Of a DNA stretch of 64,000 nucleotides, positions 22,530-35,054 are shown piece by piece. The stretch spans positions 4,588,001 through 4,652,000 of the forward strand of contig JANTQA010000033.1 of NCBI GenBank assembly GCA_027625915.1, given 5' to 3'. The stretch is from Anaeramoeba flamelloides. Its lineage: Eukaryota > Metamonada > Anaeramoebidae. Below the pieces are notes generated by a model. The model was not told where the DNA came from, ran no database searches, and worked only from the letters and a program-made list of their open reading frames with translations. The translations under genes were made by a program, and so were the position numbers. Every line of letters starts with the position of its first letter. Position 1 is the first letter of the stretch.

Positions 22530-25500
22530 TTGACAATCTCTGTTTGTTTTTTCTTTTTCTTTTTTCTCTTCATTTTTTATTTTTTTTCATTTGATATTTT
22601 TCCTTTTCTCCATCTCTATCTCTTTTTTATTTTTTTTTTTTTTTTTGAATTTTCTTTCAATTCAAAAAAATTTTTTTTATATTTTATTCAAATAAAAAAT
22701 ATATATCTATCTATATATATATATATATATATATGTTTGTTTCTAAATATATTTCAAAAGATCCAATAATTTTTTTTATATCAAGAAATCCATATAATAT
22801 TTCACTTTCTTTGATCTTTGAAAAAAATAAATCAATTTAAAAGTACTATTCATTTTTTTTTTAATTTTTTTGGTATTAAATTAGAGATTATTTTTTGATT
22901 TTTATGAAAAATATTAAAAGAATTTTAATAACCAACTCTTTTGAAGAAAGTTTAGGGTAAGTAAAAAAGGAAAGAGAAAAAATAAATTAAAAATATTTTT
23001 TTTAAGGGAGTAGTATTTTTTAAAAATAAAAAGAAATCTTATCAAGATCTTGAAAAAATTTTTTTTTTGTAATTTGTGTTTGGGCTTATGATTTGGATGA
23101 GTTAGCCTCATTTAAACAATTTTATTAATTTGAGTCTATTTTTTGAAATCCAAAATTTGCATGTTTCCAATATAAAACAAAAAAAAGTCACCTAGAATTT
23201 TTATTAAAAATTAAGTTAATTCTTGAAAATGGGAAAAAATATTTTTGGTTTTTATGTTGGAAAGTGGTAATTTAGAAAGAACAATTTTTTTTGGTTATTT
23301 TTTTTAAGAATTAATCATTAATAAATATATCCGAAATTAAAAATTATTTCTATTATAATTTTTTTCATTTTCATGGCTATTCTAACAATAAATATTTATA
23401 GGTTCAGCGATATAAATTTATTTTTATTGGATACCTTGTCTTTAATCTTGATATTGAATGATATTTTCAAGAAAATTATTTTTGAATAAGGTTTACTATT
23501 AAAAATGGAAACATTACAAAATTGATCATTTTCATAATTTTTTATCTTATTTAGACTTGAGTTTTTCTCAAGTATTCACAAAATAATTCAGATTTTTATA
23601 TTCAGAATTAGAACTAAAAATCAGATATTTTGAGATATAAGTTGTTAGGAAAATGTATTTTTTACTCATTGGTTCAACTTTTTCTAATTACAAATAAACA
23701 TTTTGATTTTTCAGATATTCTTATTGAATGATCTTGGATGAAATTGAAATTAAGAAAATATAATTTAAGTGAATCTTTTAATAAATGGCTTTAATAATTA
23801 TTTGGATTCCTATTAAAGGGTGTTTGAAATATTCCCGAAAATACACGAACATCGCAAATACCCGAAAAATTTTTAACCACATAAAAACACATTATGGACA
23901 ACTTCTAAGATTCACTAGTGTCAATGTACTTAGTTTAACGGTAAAATAACAATTTTACTTTCAGACAAAATATTTTTTTTTGAATTTTCTACTTTAAACT
24001 AATCTAGAGAGGTTTTGGTACCTTTTGAGTATATTTGTGTAATTGTTGGTTCTTATTAGGGTAAGTGTATCGGTATGTAAGAGTTGTGTTTGTATGTTTT
24101 GGTTAAACCATTTCCTTTTATGGAATGGGAAGTTAAATAAAGTTTGGCTTGTGTCACCTTATGTAGGATATGGGTATTTATTGTATGGTTAGATATGACT
24201 CGGTTATTTTTGGAATGTATTTAATATTAGAAAATTATGGGTAATGATACTCAATTAGAAATTTTCAATTCAAGTATATTTTCTCTCATTTACTAAATAC
24301 CATTTCGAAATGATCAAAAATGTTACTGTCATCCAGAATACTTATTCCTTTCACACACAATATATGTCCTTAATAAAATTAAGCACTATTTTTTTCTGAT
24401 TAATATTTTTCGAAATTAAGAACTAACTTAATTCAATTAACCACTGTGATAATTTTTTTTAGAATAAAAACACTCTCAACTTTTGAATCTCGAAAATATT
24501 TTTTGGAATTAGTGTGCACTTTTTTATTTTTTTTTGAAAAATTAGGGTTGAGAAAAGTTTTAAATAAAAGAATAAGTTAATATATTAAATTAGAATGCTT
24601 TTCCAGAAAGTTTATCCTTTTAGTTTAACTTTTTTTTTATTTTACCATTTAAAACTAAAAAAAACATTTGAAGACCAAATTAGTGCCTTATGTGAAAAGA
24701 AAATTCCCATAATTTAGAATTTGTTTTTGTAAATGAGTTAAAACAAGATAGTGTATCTAAAAATATACATAATTTCAAGGTTGAAATCAAGGATTTTGGC
24801 AAAAAATGTTTTCAAGAAAAAGCTAAATTGAAACTTTATTTATTTTTATTTTATCATTTTGTTTTTTTAATTGTATTAATGGAAAGTATTTGATCAGTTT
24901 TTCATTTTTAGTGTTTTTTGGGTCGTAGGGACATATTGAATACCATTCCCTAAAATTTACTTTTTTTTGAATTTAGATATTTTCAGTAAAAAAATTTTTT
25001 TTTCAAAAATAAAAGCCAAAATTTAACTTTATACTGAGTATATTGGCACCAGAGTTTCTTAAGAAGTTGTTCAAAAAGTGTTTTTTCGTGGTTAAAAAAA
25101 TTTCGAGTATTTTCGATTTTCTGGTATTTTGGGAATATTTGATAGATTCCTTATTAACCCTTCACAAAATATTTATAAATTATCTTAATATAATCAATTA
25201 AAATTTAAAGTTTATAAAAAAAAAAAAATCGCTCTTTTTGTCATGTCTAGCTTTTTTTGTACAGCATGTATCATATTTTCTAAATTGTTTACGATATTTT
25301 TTTAACTAATCGAAAAAATAAAAATTATTTTGTTAATCTAGTGAAAAAAATATAATTACATGAAAAAAATACATAACAAAATTTTTAATTGATAATATTC
25401 GGCAAATTGTAGTGTAATTTCTATTATTTAAAATCAAATTCTTAGATTTAAGAATCAAACTTTTAAAATTAATTCTAACCCACTTATTTGAATGAATGAT

Positions 25501-27204
25501 CAATTAAAATATACTAGATAAAACACAACTCAATCAATCAAAAAACAAGAATTACAATTTTCATTGTCGAAACTCATAATAAAACCTCTTTAAAACTTGA
25601 TTGTTTTTTAAAAATAAGTTTATCTACTTTGGTTATCAAACAATATACTTGAGTCTTCTAGATATACCTTATTTTAATGAACTTTGGTTAGGTTTATTAC
25701 TTAGTTCATCAGAAATTTGTTTTGTTGGATAAAGGATTTAATTTAAAATATTTGTAATTACATAACAATTTTCCCAATATTAACCTTAAAAATCTTGTCA
25801 GGGATTTTTTTTCAAACTGTATATATTTTTTCACTACTATACTATTTATTTTCAATTAGACAAAAAAAAAATGAAAAAAATAAAATAGCAATTCCTTTCT
25901 TTTTTCAAATAAAGTTATTGAACATAGTTAGACTTCTGTTTAAAAATATTTTCCAAAATAATACTAAAAAAATAATCACACATAAGATGGTATTAAATTG
26001 AAAAATTTTGAAAAAACAAATTATCAAACCATAAATCAGAAAATTTAAAAAATGAATAAGTTTCCATTTATTTATTAAATTGAAAAAAATGGAAAAAATT
26101 GGAAAAAGGTGTTCCCATACTACATAAAAATATTTAAATTATTGAATAACCATCAACCATCCAAATTGGGATCCTAATTAAATAAAATGACTCTACCAAT
26201 TTTAACATTTTGGTAAATGTAGAATTCAAAAAAATCTCAAATCTTTTAAAACTAATTAAGAAAATCAACAAAAATTGAAAATCTAATTTATTCTGAGTAT
26301 CCTTACATAAATATTAAATTTATTAAAAAAACCTCGATTATGATAATTATTTTGTTTTTATCTTTATAAAATAAGTGCTTAATTTTCTTTTGATCTTTCC
26401 TCTTTAATTGTTTTTTCTAAATCTTAAATTTCAATTGGTATACTTAGATTAAAAATTTTTTTAAGCAAGAATATTTTTGTTAAAATAAAATATAAATTCA
26501 AAATAATTCAACATCTTTCACAAATGAGAATTTAATCCAATCTTTTAAATTGATAAAATGATTCCCATTTTCATTTTTTAATAACAAAATTATGTTTTAA
26601 TTTTCAGTGATGTTAACAATTAATTTTATACATTTGTGATTTTTTTTTGATTTCTACATTTATCAAAAGATTAAAATTGGTAGAATTAAAATATTTAACC
26701 AATATCCAAATTAGAAACTGTTAATGGTTACTTGATAATTTATATATTTCTTTTTATGTAAAATGGGAATCTATGCCAATTCTTACCAATATTTTCAATG
26801 GAACAGAAAAATGAAATCTTCATTTTGTTTACAATTTTAATGGTTTTAGGTTTGCCAGAAATTAACTATTTTCTTCAATTGGGAAATTTAAACGATGAAA
26901 CTGGTAATTTCATGATCAAAATTCAATTGTAAACACAAAAATAAATAAAACCTTGATTCTTCTGAAAATATTGATCTATCAAAATTCTGTTTTGATTTAA
27001 AATTTCAATTTGTGACTTAAATGTCTCCTTAAAAATTGTTTTCTTAATAAAGAACCTTAAAAATTATCATTTGACAACCAATTTATATAAACAATTTATC
27101 ACTTAATTTGAAAATTGATTGATGGAAAAGATTAAAAACAAACTTTATTGGGTTCTTTCATTTTTTAAATTTTTCGTTTCCAAAATCATTTCTTTTTAAC
27201 AAGA
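22530..27204. other. Long intergenic stretch without recognised genes
   Basis: T-rich sequence just after the synthetase stop includes a TATC/TA microsatellite at about 22705-22735. A lone TTAAGGGAGTAG, the tip of the TTAA-type repeats, is at 23002 but I found no partner end. Otherwise AT-rich with no coding signal; the short frames present have no motif. Confidence 0.5.
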
Positions 27205-29174
27205 ATGTCTTTTCTTTTTTTTGATAATTTGATCTTGAGAAACGAGAAAGAAATTCTGAGAGAACACTTAAAACCAAACAACTTAAATGAGCTTGAAGAA
27301 ATTGTCCGTAAAAGAAGATTAAGTCAAACAAGAGCACCGAGACGTGTGAAAAAAAAAAAAAAAAACAAAAAATCAAGGCACAAAACAAATAATTCTTGGA
27401 AAAAACAATCAAGAACGAACAAATTAAAACCATACAGAAAAAAAGAAAAAAAAATACGAAAAGAAAAAGGATCAGATCATAATTCAACAACAAAGAAAAT
27501 ACTCAAAAATAATAAACCCAGAATTCAAAACCTTAACCAGAATGGAAAATTTTACAATTACGATATTTCTGAACCCAAATTAGAAAAATACAATAATTTA
27601 ATTCGTACTAATGAGTTATTTGAGCATAAAAACACTTTAGCAAAAAAGAAACGAGATCAGCAAATTAAACCAATACAATGTAATTCTTTTCCAACAGAAA
27701 TACTTTTGCAACAAAAAACAAAAAACAAAAAACAATTGATCAAAGATCTTTAAATTTTTCTTCTTCGGATACTTTCAATACATATTATTTTTATACAAAA
27801 ATATATTTCTGTTTGGTATGACATTTGTTGGATTTGTCAAAAGCTCAAACATACTCAAAGAAAAAAACATTTCACAAACCAGAGTTTATCTTTTACACAC
27901 CCACACACTCTACAAAAGATCATAAAATTCATCCAAGATCAAACTCTCAATCAAAGGACGGGCATTTGTCAGGTGACCCACCAAAATATCTACATCACAA
28001 ACAAAAATTAATGGTTTATTCTCGAAAGTTATTTAAGAATCTCAAAAATACACCTATGAATACCAGCAATAAGAAGAGAACATCGCCTTTCACATTTCAA
28101 AAACGAAACCGAAACCAAAAACCTCCAATCAAAGCAGGTAATCCTGAAGAAACATTTAACAAAGTCTTCATAACTTTTCAACAAAAAAACTCTGGATTTA
28201 AAACGCAACCACGTTTAATTCCAAACGAAAAAACCAATAACACTAATGACCGTAAACAACTAAAAATTTTAGATCAGAATATTGATGTAAATGATAAAAA
28301 TAAAACACATAGTGAGTGCACTTCTAAAGAAAAACTTTATTATATAGTAAATATTAAAAACAACAAAAAAAATAATTATATAATGGCACTCTGTAAAATT
28401 ATTAATCCAATCGATTATAAAAGCTCTATTAATTTTGTTCTAGATACTCAATTTACTGAATATATTAAAACAAGTTTTATAGAGGTGTTATTCAAAAAAA
28501 GAAATTTTGAAAAGACAAAAATTCAGGTTGGTGATTTGCTTGAAATCTCTCCTTCAAAATTTCAAATTAATAACAATTCTTTTGTTGGAATAAATTCAAT
28601 TATTTGCACCCATTTTACGCAAAAAAATGATCACTTTTCAAAAAATATTCTTGATCGTATTAACCTAGATAAGGATTTACAAATTAATATCCAAAAAGTT
28701 ATCTCATTTTATGAAAATCCAAACTATTCTATCTTCCTTGCCAATCCAAGAAGAAAACCAATCAATATCTCAAAATTTGTAGATAATCATAGCTCGTCTA
28801 ACCTAACCAATACAAACACAAATTTTCCAAAGATTGAAAATCTTTGCCCAGACTTCCGACAGCTAAGTTTATTTACCCGTAACGTATTAGTCCGGTGTAT
28901 AGATGAATTTTATTTCAATAAAATTAGATTTTGGATCATACACGACCGAAAACAAGTTTTGGCTCTAATTCAGATACCTGAACATATCAAACACAAATTT
29001 CCCTTAATTTGTAAACTCTGTTCAGTTAATCTTATAAAATGGCAAGCAAGATTAAATTTAGAATTTTCAAAGTTAATATCAACTTCTTTAAATTCAATCA
29101 CCCCAATTAGTAACATTATTTTAATTGGTGCAAACTTTGATTTTAAAATTATGATAATTGAAAGTAAAAAATAA
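27205..29174 (+). CDS. Hypothetical protein, about 601 residues in two exons
   Basis: Two long frames are joined by a proposed intron 27680-27843 (GTAATT … CAAAAG), which keeps phase and gives …RDQQIKPIQ-S-QTYSKKKTFH… . The N-terminal half is basic, Lys/Asn/Gln-rich and probably disordered (a KKKKKNKK run near residue 50). The C-terminal half is more ordered: KLYYIVNIKNNKKNNYIMAL, a VGDLLEISPSKFQINNNSFV stretch of the kind found in OB-fold strands, and FRQLSLFTRNVLVRCIDEFY, RFWIIHDRKQVLALIQIPEH and CKLCSVNLIKWQARLNLEF. The OB-fold idea is only inference from the spacing of hydrophobic strands. I do not recognise the family. The intron acceptor is A-rich, like the one in the synthetase gene. 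Confidence 0.6.
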
Positions 29175-31651
29175 TCAATTAAGGGGGTAATTATATATAA
29201 AAAAAAAAAAAAAACATATTCAATCCTATCAGTTAAAAAAGGAATAATTGCTGGGAATGATTCTTAAATATAATTTAATTTCCTTTATTCAATAAGATTG
29301 TAAACATAGCAACTCAATGAATATTCTTGGATTAATAATTTGTATTATTTTTAATTAGTATGAATCAAAATTTTTATGATATATTTAAAAAATAGAGTTA
29401 AAAAATTCAATTTTAGTTTTTTTTATAAATATTTTTTTACTGTACTATTTTTCTCATTTTTTCAAAAAAAAAAAAAAAAGGAAGCTTTCAAGGCATTTTC
29501 AGATGAATTCTTCTTTTTGAAATTTTCACCAAAAAGTTAAAAGAAAAAAAAAAAAAATTATTGAAATGATAAAATTGATTTTAAATTGGAAATTTGCCTC
29601 ATCTTAAAATACTATTATTTTCTCACTTTTTAAATGTATCTTGTAATAAGTTAAATTTATTTTAAAATCTTTAATTCCCCTTTGTTTTTAAATGTTATGA
29701 TAATTAATTATAATAGATCTAGATAAAAATTAAATTTTTTTTTTAACAATTTCTCTCTATTTTTGAATTACTTGCCTGATTAACAAGTTATAGTATAAAA
29801 TAAAGAAATAATTTTTCAATTTTGAAAAATTGTAAAAATGGATACGGTTAGAGGTAATATATAATCTAGTCTACATTAGCTAAAATTAATTACTTTAAAT
29901 TAAATAATTGTTATTTTTATATCATTCTTTACATCTAGAATCGTAACAAAAAAAAGAAAAAGAAAAGATAAGTTATCACTTGAAAAAATTCCTATAAAAT
30001 AATGGCTATAACTTTCAAAAATATTATTTCAAAAAATTTATTGAAATTATTAACTTGATTTTAAAAAATTACTTATACTTTTTTTTTAATTTTATTATTG
30101 AAGAGAGCTAATTCTACAAAATGGTATATTAATTTTTCTCAAAACCCTAAATTTATTTTGAATTTTTTCTCCGAGATATAATCAATACATAATTAAAACC
30201 CATAAGAAATATTTTTTTTTTGCAAATCAAATAGAAAAATTTTTATTTTTAGACAAACGAAAGAAAAAGATAATGATCGGCAAATAAATAGAAGAAATTA
30301 TAAAAAATATGATTAAAAAGAAACAATTTTTATTTAAAAAGAAAAATATTTTGTAGGGATAATGTTGAATATGTTGTTGGTTTGTTCTTTTTCTTTTTTA
30401 TTATTTTAAAAATTACTTTTTCACTTTCATTTTACCAACCCTTTTATATAACAAGACAATTGGTGTAACTGGGCTGTGAAAACAGGTTATCATTATCTTA
30501 CTTGATAGAATTTTTATATTAATACAAATAATAAACACTGTACTCATCATAGATAACCAAATTATAATATAATAATAAATAAAAACTCTTCTATTTAAGT
30601 GAATAGCATAATATCAAACTGTTTTGACTTTTATTCTTTGGGTCAAATTACAGTATTTATATATATATATTTGGTGAGTAAAAAACACCTAATTTTATTT
30701 TTTTTTTAGATACAATCTTTATATTAATTATTGAAAAAAACACTCTGATGAAATGAAACAGATATATGTAACTGGGAAAAAGGCAATAAAAGAAAAAAAT
30801 AAAATAAAAAAAAATGATTTTTAAAATAAAAAATTATTTCCGAAGTGAATTTAAATTCTAGTATTGTTTTTCTTTCAACATTTCCAACTTGGTTAAAATT
30901 ATTGGAATATATCTTATTTTCGTTAATTGGTATAAAGTTAAAGTTGATTGTGTTCAATAGAAAAATCACATACAATTAATTATGGGTATCTAATCATTTG
31001 ATCGATCAACAATTTTTGGTCCAATTTCGACGTATTAAGTAATACATTTTTTGTTAGGCTTATTTTAGTATTTTTTGTTCACCCATTTTTATTTTTCGTT
31101 TTTTAAATTTTTTTCTTTTATTTGGCCCAAAACCATTACATATCAAAAACATTAATAGTAGTTAATTTTAAAGCGGTTTTATAGTATTTCGGGAAAAAAA
31201 TTTAAAAAATTGAGTTTTTTATCTATTTGTGATTTTGGGTGTTTATAGATCCTTGGAATGGAGTATAGATCAAAAATAACATTTTTAACTTTCCTTTTCT
31301 CTTGGTAATCTTATGTAGTTCCAATAAGATATTTCAAATAGTTAATTTAACAGATGAGCCTCAAAATATTTTCCTCTAATATTTAAAGTATTTTGTAATT
31401 GAGTTATCAATGATAGTAGTGTTCCTTTTCTTAAATAGCTTCCAAAAACCTTATTTAATCTTATTTCACAATCAATTATTTCATTGTTTACTGAGGATCA
31501 CAATTAAAAAATTTCATTTTTGAAAATTATTTTGAATTTTATTTCCAAATAGTAAAATAGAAACTCAAATTAATTATATTATAGTATTTAATAATTAATA
31601 TTTACTTCTCCCAAAATTTACAATTTGTTCATTTTTTTAAATTTCAAAGAT
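29175..31651. other. Intergenic, nothing recognised
   Basis: AT-rich with TA runs near 30655-30672. No frame, repeat end or RNA signal that I can support. Confidence 0.5.
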
Positions 31652-31828
31652 TACAGTCAGTTCCACTTTTAAGGCAAAAACTTTCAACGAAATTTAAGGT
31701 ACAAAAAAAATCTCAAATTAAGGCACAAATTTTGTCATTTTTTTTTTTACAATTTATTTTACTTGAATCTGAATTTTGTGCCTTAAATTTCGTTGAAAGT
31801 TTGTACTTTAAAATTGTAACTGACTGTA
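31652..31828. mobile_element. Palindromic MITE (family A), copy 2
   Basis: TA-flanked, with ends CAGTCAGTTCCACTTTTAAG and GTAACTGACTG. Arms carry AAGGCA/AAGGTA words, with a few changes from the consensus. Confidence 0.85.
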
Positions 31829-31919
31829 ACTTAATAATCGTCATTAGAGAAAACCCAAAGTATGATTAGTTTTGTTACCTTTGAATAAAGTTAATTGTCA
31901 CACAAATATATTTCCCATA

Positions 31920-32093
31920 TACAGTCGGTTTCACTTTTCAGGTACAAAATGCTATCAAATTAAGGCACAAAATTCAAATTCTAGTAAAATAATTTGTAAA
32001 AATTAAAATTCCAAATTTTGTGCCTTAATTTGAGATTTTTTTGTGCCTTTAATTTTGTTGAAAGTTTGTGCCTTAAAAGTGAAACTGACTGTA
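31920..32093. mobile_element. Palindromic MITE (family A), copy 3
   Basis: TA-flanked, with ends CAGTCGGTTTCACTTTTCAG and GTGAAACTGACTG. The left arm lacks one of the three TTAAGGCACAAA-type words. Confidence 0.85.
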
Positions 32094-32279
32094 ACATAAA
32101 TTATTTTGTCAGAAGAATCTCTGTATTGGTTAGGCAGTTTTTTTATCAAAGGATAGAATTTTAAGATACTAATTGATATACCTAAATAAATTCATAAAAA
32201 AATTTTTTCAAGTTTGAATTCTTAATGTTTACGAACCATCCTTTAAATTTGCCTTAAAATACGTTTTTTTTTTTATTCA

Positions 32280-32443
32280 ATTATTGAACTTTTTACGAAT
32301 TCAAAGATCATTTTTATATTGATGAGATCAACAAATATTACTACTTTACTAATCTATTTTTAGAGATATTTCAACCTAGTATCACTCAAAAAAAAACATT
32401 TCTATCATTTAAGAGTTCTCTAGTGGAAGACACGATCCATTAA
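32280..32443 (-). mobile_element. End of a family C variant, joined to element K
   Basis: The complement from 32443 runs TTAATGGATCG … AGATTAGTAAAGTAGTAATA then TTTGTTGATCTCATCAAT, matching family C. The tip differs from the other C copies. Its other end, to the left, is not resolved; copies 2 and 3 of MITE A lie in that area. Confidence 0.5.
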
Positions 32444-32686
32444 GGGAATAGTCTCTATTAAATTTTTTAGGTAAATTTAATAGAGATTTAGAAAATTTTT
32501 TTTTCAATTACTTAGATTTCAAATCAAAGTGAAAAATTTCTTTATATAGTAATGAAATCTCGATAAATGACTTTCATTAAATTTAGTTATTGTTTTTATA
32601 GAAATAAATAAAATTTCCTTTTTTGGATTTCTTGAAAGTTGTTTTTTTTTCAACTTTTTGAAAAAATACAAAAAAGAAAAAAAAAT

Positions 32687-32797
32687 ATGAACAAGAAAGC
32701 AAAACCTTGTTGTGTTTGTGGAAGACCTGCAGACAAAAGTTTGAAAAATAAACCTGAAAAGGTTTTTTTTTTGGATTTGTACGAAAAAACAGTTTGA
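32687..32797 (+). CDS. Short Cys-rich frame inside element K, possible remnant
   Basis: ATG followed by NKKAKPCCVCGRPADKSLKN and, before TGA, KPEKVFFLDLYEKTV. The CC-V-C cluster near the start is the kind of zinc-binding N-terminus found in some transposases, and G+C is higher here than around it. The Lys-Val step (GAAAAGGTTTTT) could also be a splice donor. At 36 residues it could be chance. Confidence 0.25.
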   Translation: MNKKAKPCCVCGRPADKSLKNKPEKVFFLDLYEKTV

Positions 32798-32815
32798 TAC
32801 CAAAAAAATATGCAA

Positions 32816-32993
32816 TACAACCAATTTCACTTTTAAGACACAAACTTTCAACGAAATTTAAGGCACAAAATTAAGATTCTAGTAAAATGAATTGTAAAAA
32901 AAATAAATTACAAATTTGGTGCCTTAATTTGATATTTTTTTTGAGCCTTAAATTTCGTTGAAAGTTTGTGCCTTAAAAGTGAAACTGACTGTA
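32816..32993. mobile_element. Palindromic MITE (family A), copy 4
   Basis: The left tip is worn (CAACCAATTTCACTTTTAAG), the right tip intact (GTGAAACTGACTG). Flanked by TA. Inserted in element K. Confidence 0.85.
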
Positions 32994-33675
32994 TATGTTA
33001 AACTTAAAATAAAGAGATTTTCTTTCTTTTCCTCTACCATTTTTTTTTTTTTTTTTTTTTCATGAATCTACTTTTTGAGTTTACACTCTTTGGTTTTTGT
33101 TGAATTTAAAGTTTATTAAGTATACTCAAATTACCATTCCAAAAGTTTTTGCCAGAGTCAAAAAAAAATAAAATAAAAGAATAAGAACTATTTTTTCAAA
33201 AAGTAATTATTGATTAAACAAATTGAGTTCTTTATAGAGTCAAGTTGGATGAACAGAAGTGAATGAGAAAATATTCGCTAGTTTTCAATTATTTTTTTTT
33301 TTTCAAAATGAGAATAAATATTCTTATTGAGAATATAATTAAATCCAAAATTAATCAAAAAATTCTCATCCATAAAAGATATTTTTTATTAAAAAAAATT
33401 TTAAAATTCACTTTTTTTGATATAATTATAAAATTTTAAAAAAACAAGATCTAAAAGTTCTAAAATTGAAAAAACCTGTCTATTTTCAATTTTAAACATA
33501 TTTCAAGATAAGGATTCCTTATTTAGGTATTGGTCAAAAAAAAAATTAATAGAGACGAGTTCCTTAAGGATTACAATCCCTGAAATTTGAAAAAAAAACA
33601 TCTTGTTTAGTGTGTACTGAGTTGTCTATTTGGTTCTTAGTTGATCGTTCTTGTACTTGGTATGGATTTTAATAG

Positions 33676-34620
33676 AATAGCATAAAAAAATAAAATTGTA
33701 AAAAAAAAGTTAGAAAAAGCTACTGCATTCCTTAATCTTGCATCTTAAATAATAGACTTTTTTGTAATAGATTCAAAATTACAGAACTTCAAATTCATGT
33801 TAATATTCTATTTATTGTGGTCAGTATAACCACGATTTTTCAAAGTCTCTAGTCTAGAAAAAAGGTCTGTTTTAGGGTAAAAATTTTTAAATCGATGCCA
33901 CAATGAATTTTTCTTAAATTCAACTTTAGGATATTTTTTTGAATAGATAATAACTATTAGTTTTGAAAACACTCTACTCTTCTAAAAAAAATCAAATCAG
34001 AAAAAAAAATAACTGATGATAAATATTCCGTGTCCTAGGTTTTCCAGAATTCAAAATAATTGAGAAAAATCTTTGATTTTCCTCAATTCTTTTAAATTCT
34101 GGAAAAACTAACGAGAGTGTCCTATGTTTTTTTTTTTCTGTTTATTTCTAAAATTAAAAAAAACCTAACGGAAAAATCAAAAAAAAAATATTTTTTTTAA
34201 ATTTATATCAAATATAACAAGTGATGTAGATCTGAACAATACAGCATCATTTTTTATATTTTTTCTAATATTTTTTCTTGAGAAAAATAACAAGAAATAA
34301 TTCTTTAATAATCCAAATAATTGGTAATCTATTTGGAAGTTATTTATTAAATTTAAAATGTCTGTAAAATATATGATTATAACCTCTTAACTGTGAAAAA
34401 AAAAACATTCAAATTTTTTACTATTAATGTTAAAAAAATCTTACTGGAACCTGGAAAATAGGATTTTCCAACTTTAATTGTTAAATATCTCAAAAAATAA
34501 TTTTTGATCCAAGATCTTTTATTAACCAAGAGTGTTTATTATAAGTGAGGTTATTAAAAAGTGAAAAATTAGCAAATGTTTAATTTTTTTTTCAAAAAAT
34601 TTATTCATGATCATGAAGTG
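33676..34620 (+). repeat. Repeat F, copy 1, inserted in the left arm of B copy 2
   Basis: The left arm of B stops after GGATTTTAATAG and resumes at TTTCAAAATGGCAATTT. The material between is collinear with the reverse complement of 43056-44805: AAAAAATAAAATTG, CAAAGTCTCTAGTCTAGAAA, AGCAAATGTTTAATTTTTTT, and an ATGATC-TGAAG end. It contains hairpin modules at 34029-34171. At 34387 it has an unoccupied TTAA where the other F copy carries element C2. Confidence 0.75.
34029..34171. repeat. Two family E hairpin modules inside repeat F
   Basis: The first is CCTAGGTTTTCCAGAATTC … AATTCTGGAAAAACTAACGA, and the second CCTATGTTTTTTT … AAAAAAAACCTAACGGA. Confidence 0.65.
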
Positions 34621-35054
34621 TTTCAAAATGGCAATTTTTGACAAATTATTTTTTTAATTTCCAAAATCCAAATTGAAGAGTCTAAGTTTAAAAGATTGAT
34701 AGGTGTTCAAGAATTAATTTTGAATTTTGGGTTGTCGAAAAGAATCTTGATTTACTTTTTTGTCAATTAACCAAATGAAAAAGAAATTTTTTTGAAAAGC
34801 TCCCAATAAAACCAAACTTATAGAAAAATTTCAATCAAAAACCTATAAAACACATTTTTTTATAACTTAAGTTCAAGCCAATTAACCTTAAACTCTTCAA
34901 TTCGGATTTAGGAAAAAAAAAAAAATTAAATTGCCATTTTGAACCACTATTAAAACTCTTACCAAGTACAAGATCGATCAGTTAAGAACCAAATTGGCAA
35001 CTCACTTCACCTTACACATGATAATCTTTTTTCAAATTTCAGGGATTCTCAACC

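Larger units (their letters stand above)
32440..33567. mobile_element. TTAA-flanked element, family K
   Basis: Left end TTAAGGGAATAGTCTCTATT; right end, complemented, TTAAGGAACTCGTCTCTATT. It is 1128 bp, with TTAA at both tips. It contains MITE A copy 4 and a short Cys-rich reading frame at 32687-32797. Another K end is at 18125. Confidence 0.65.
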
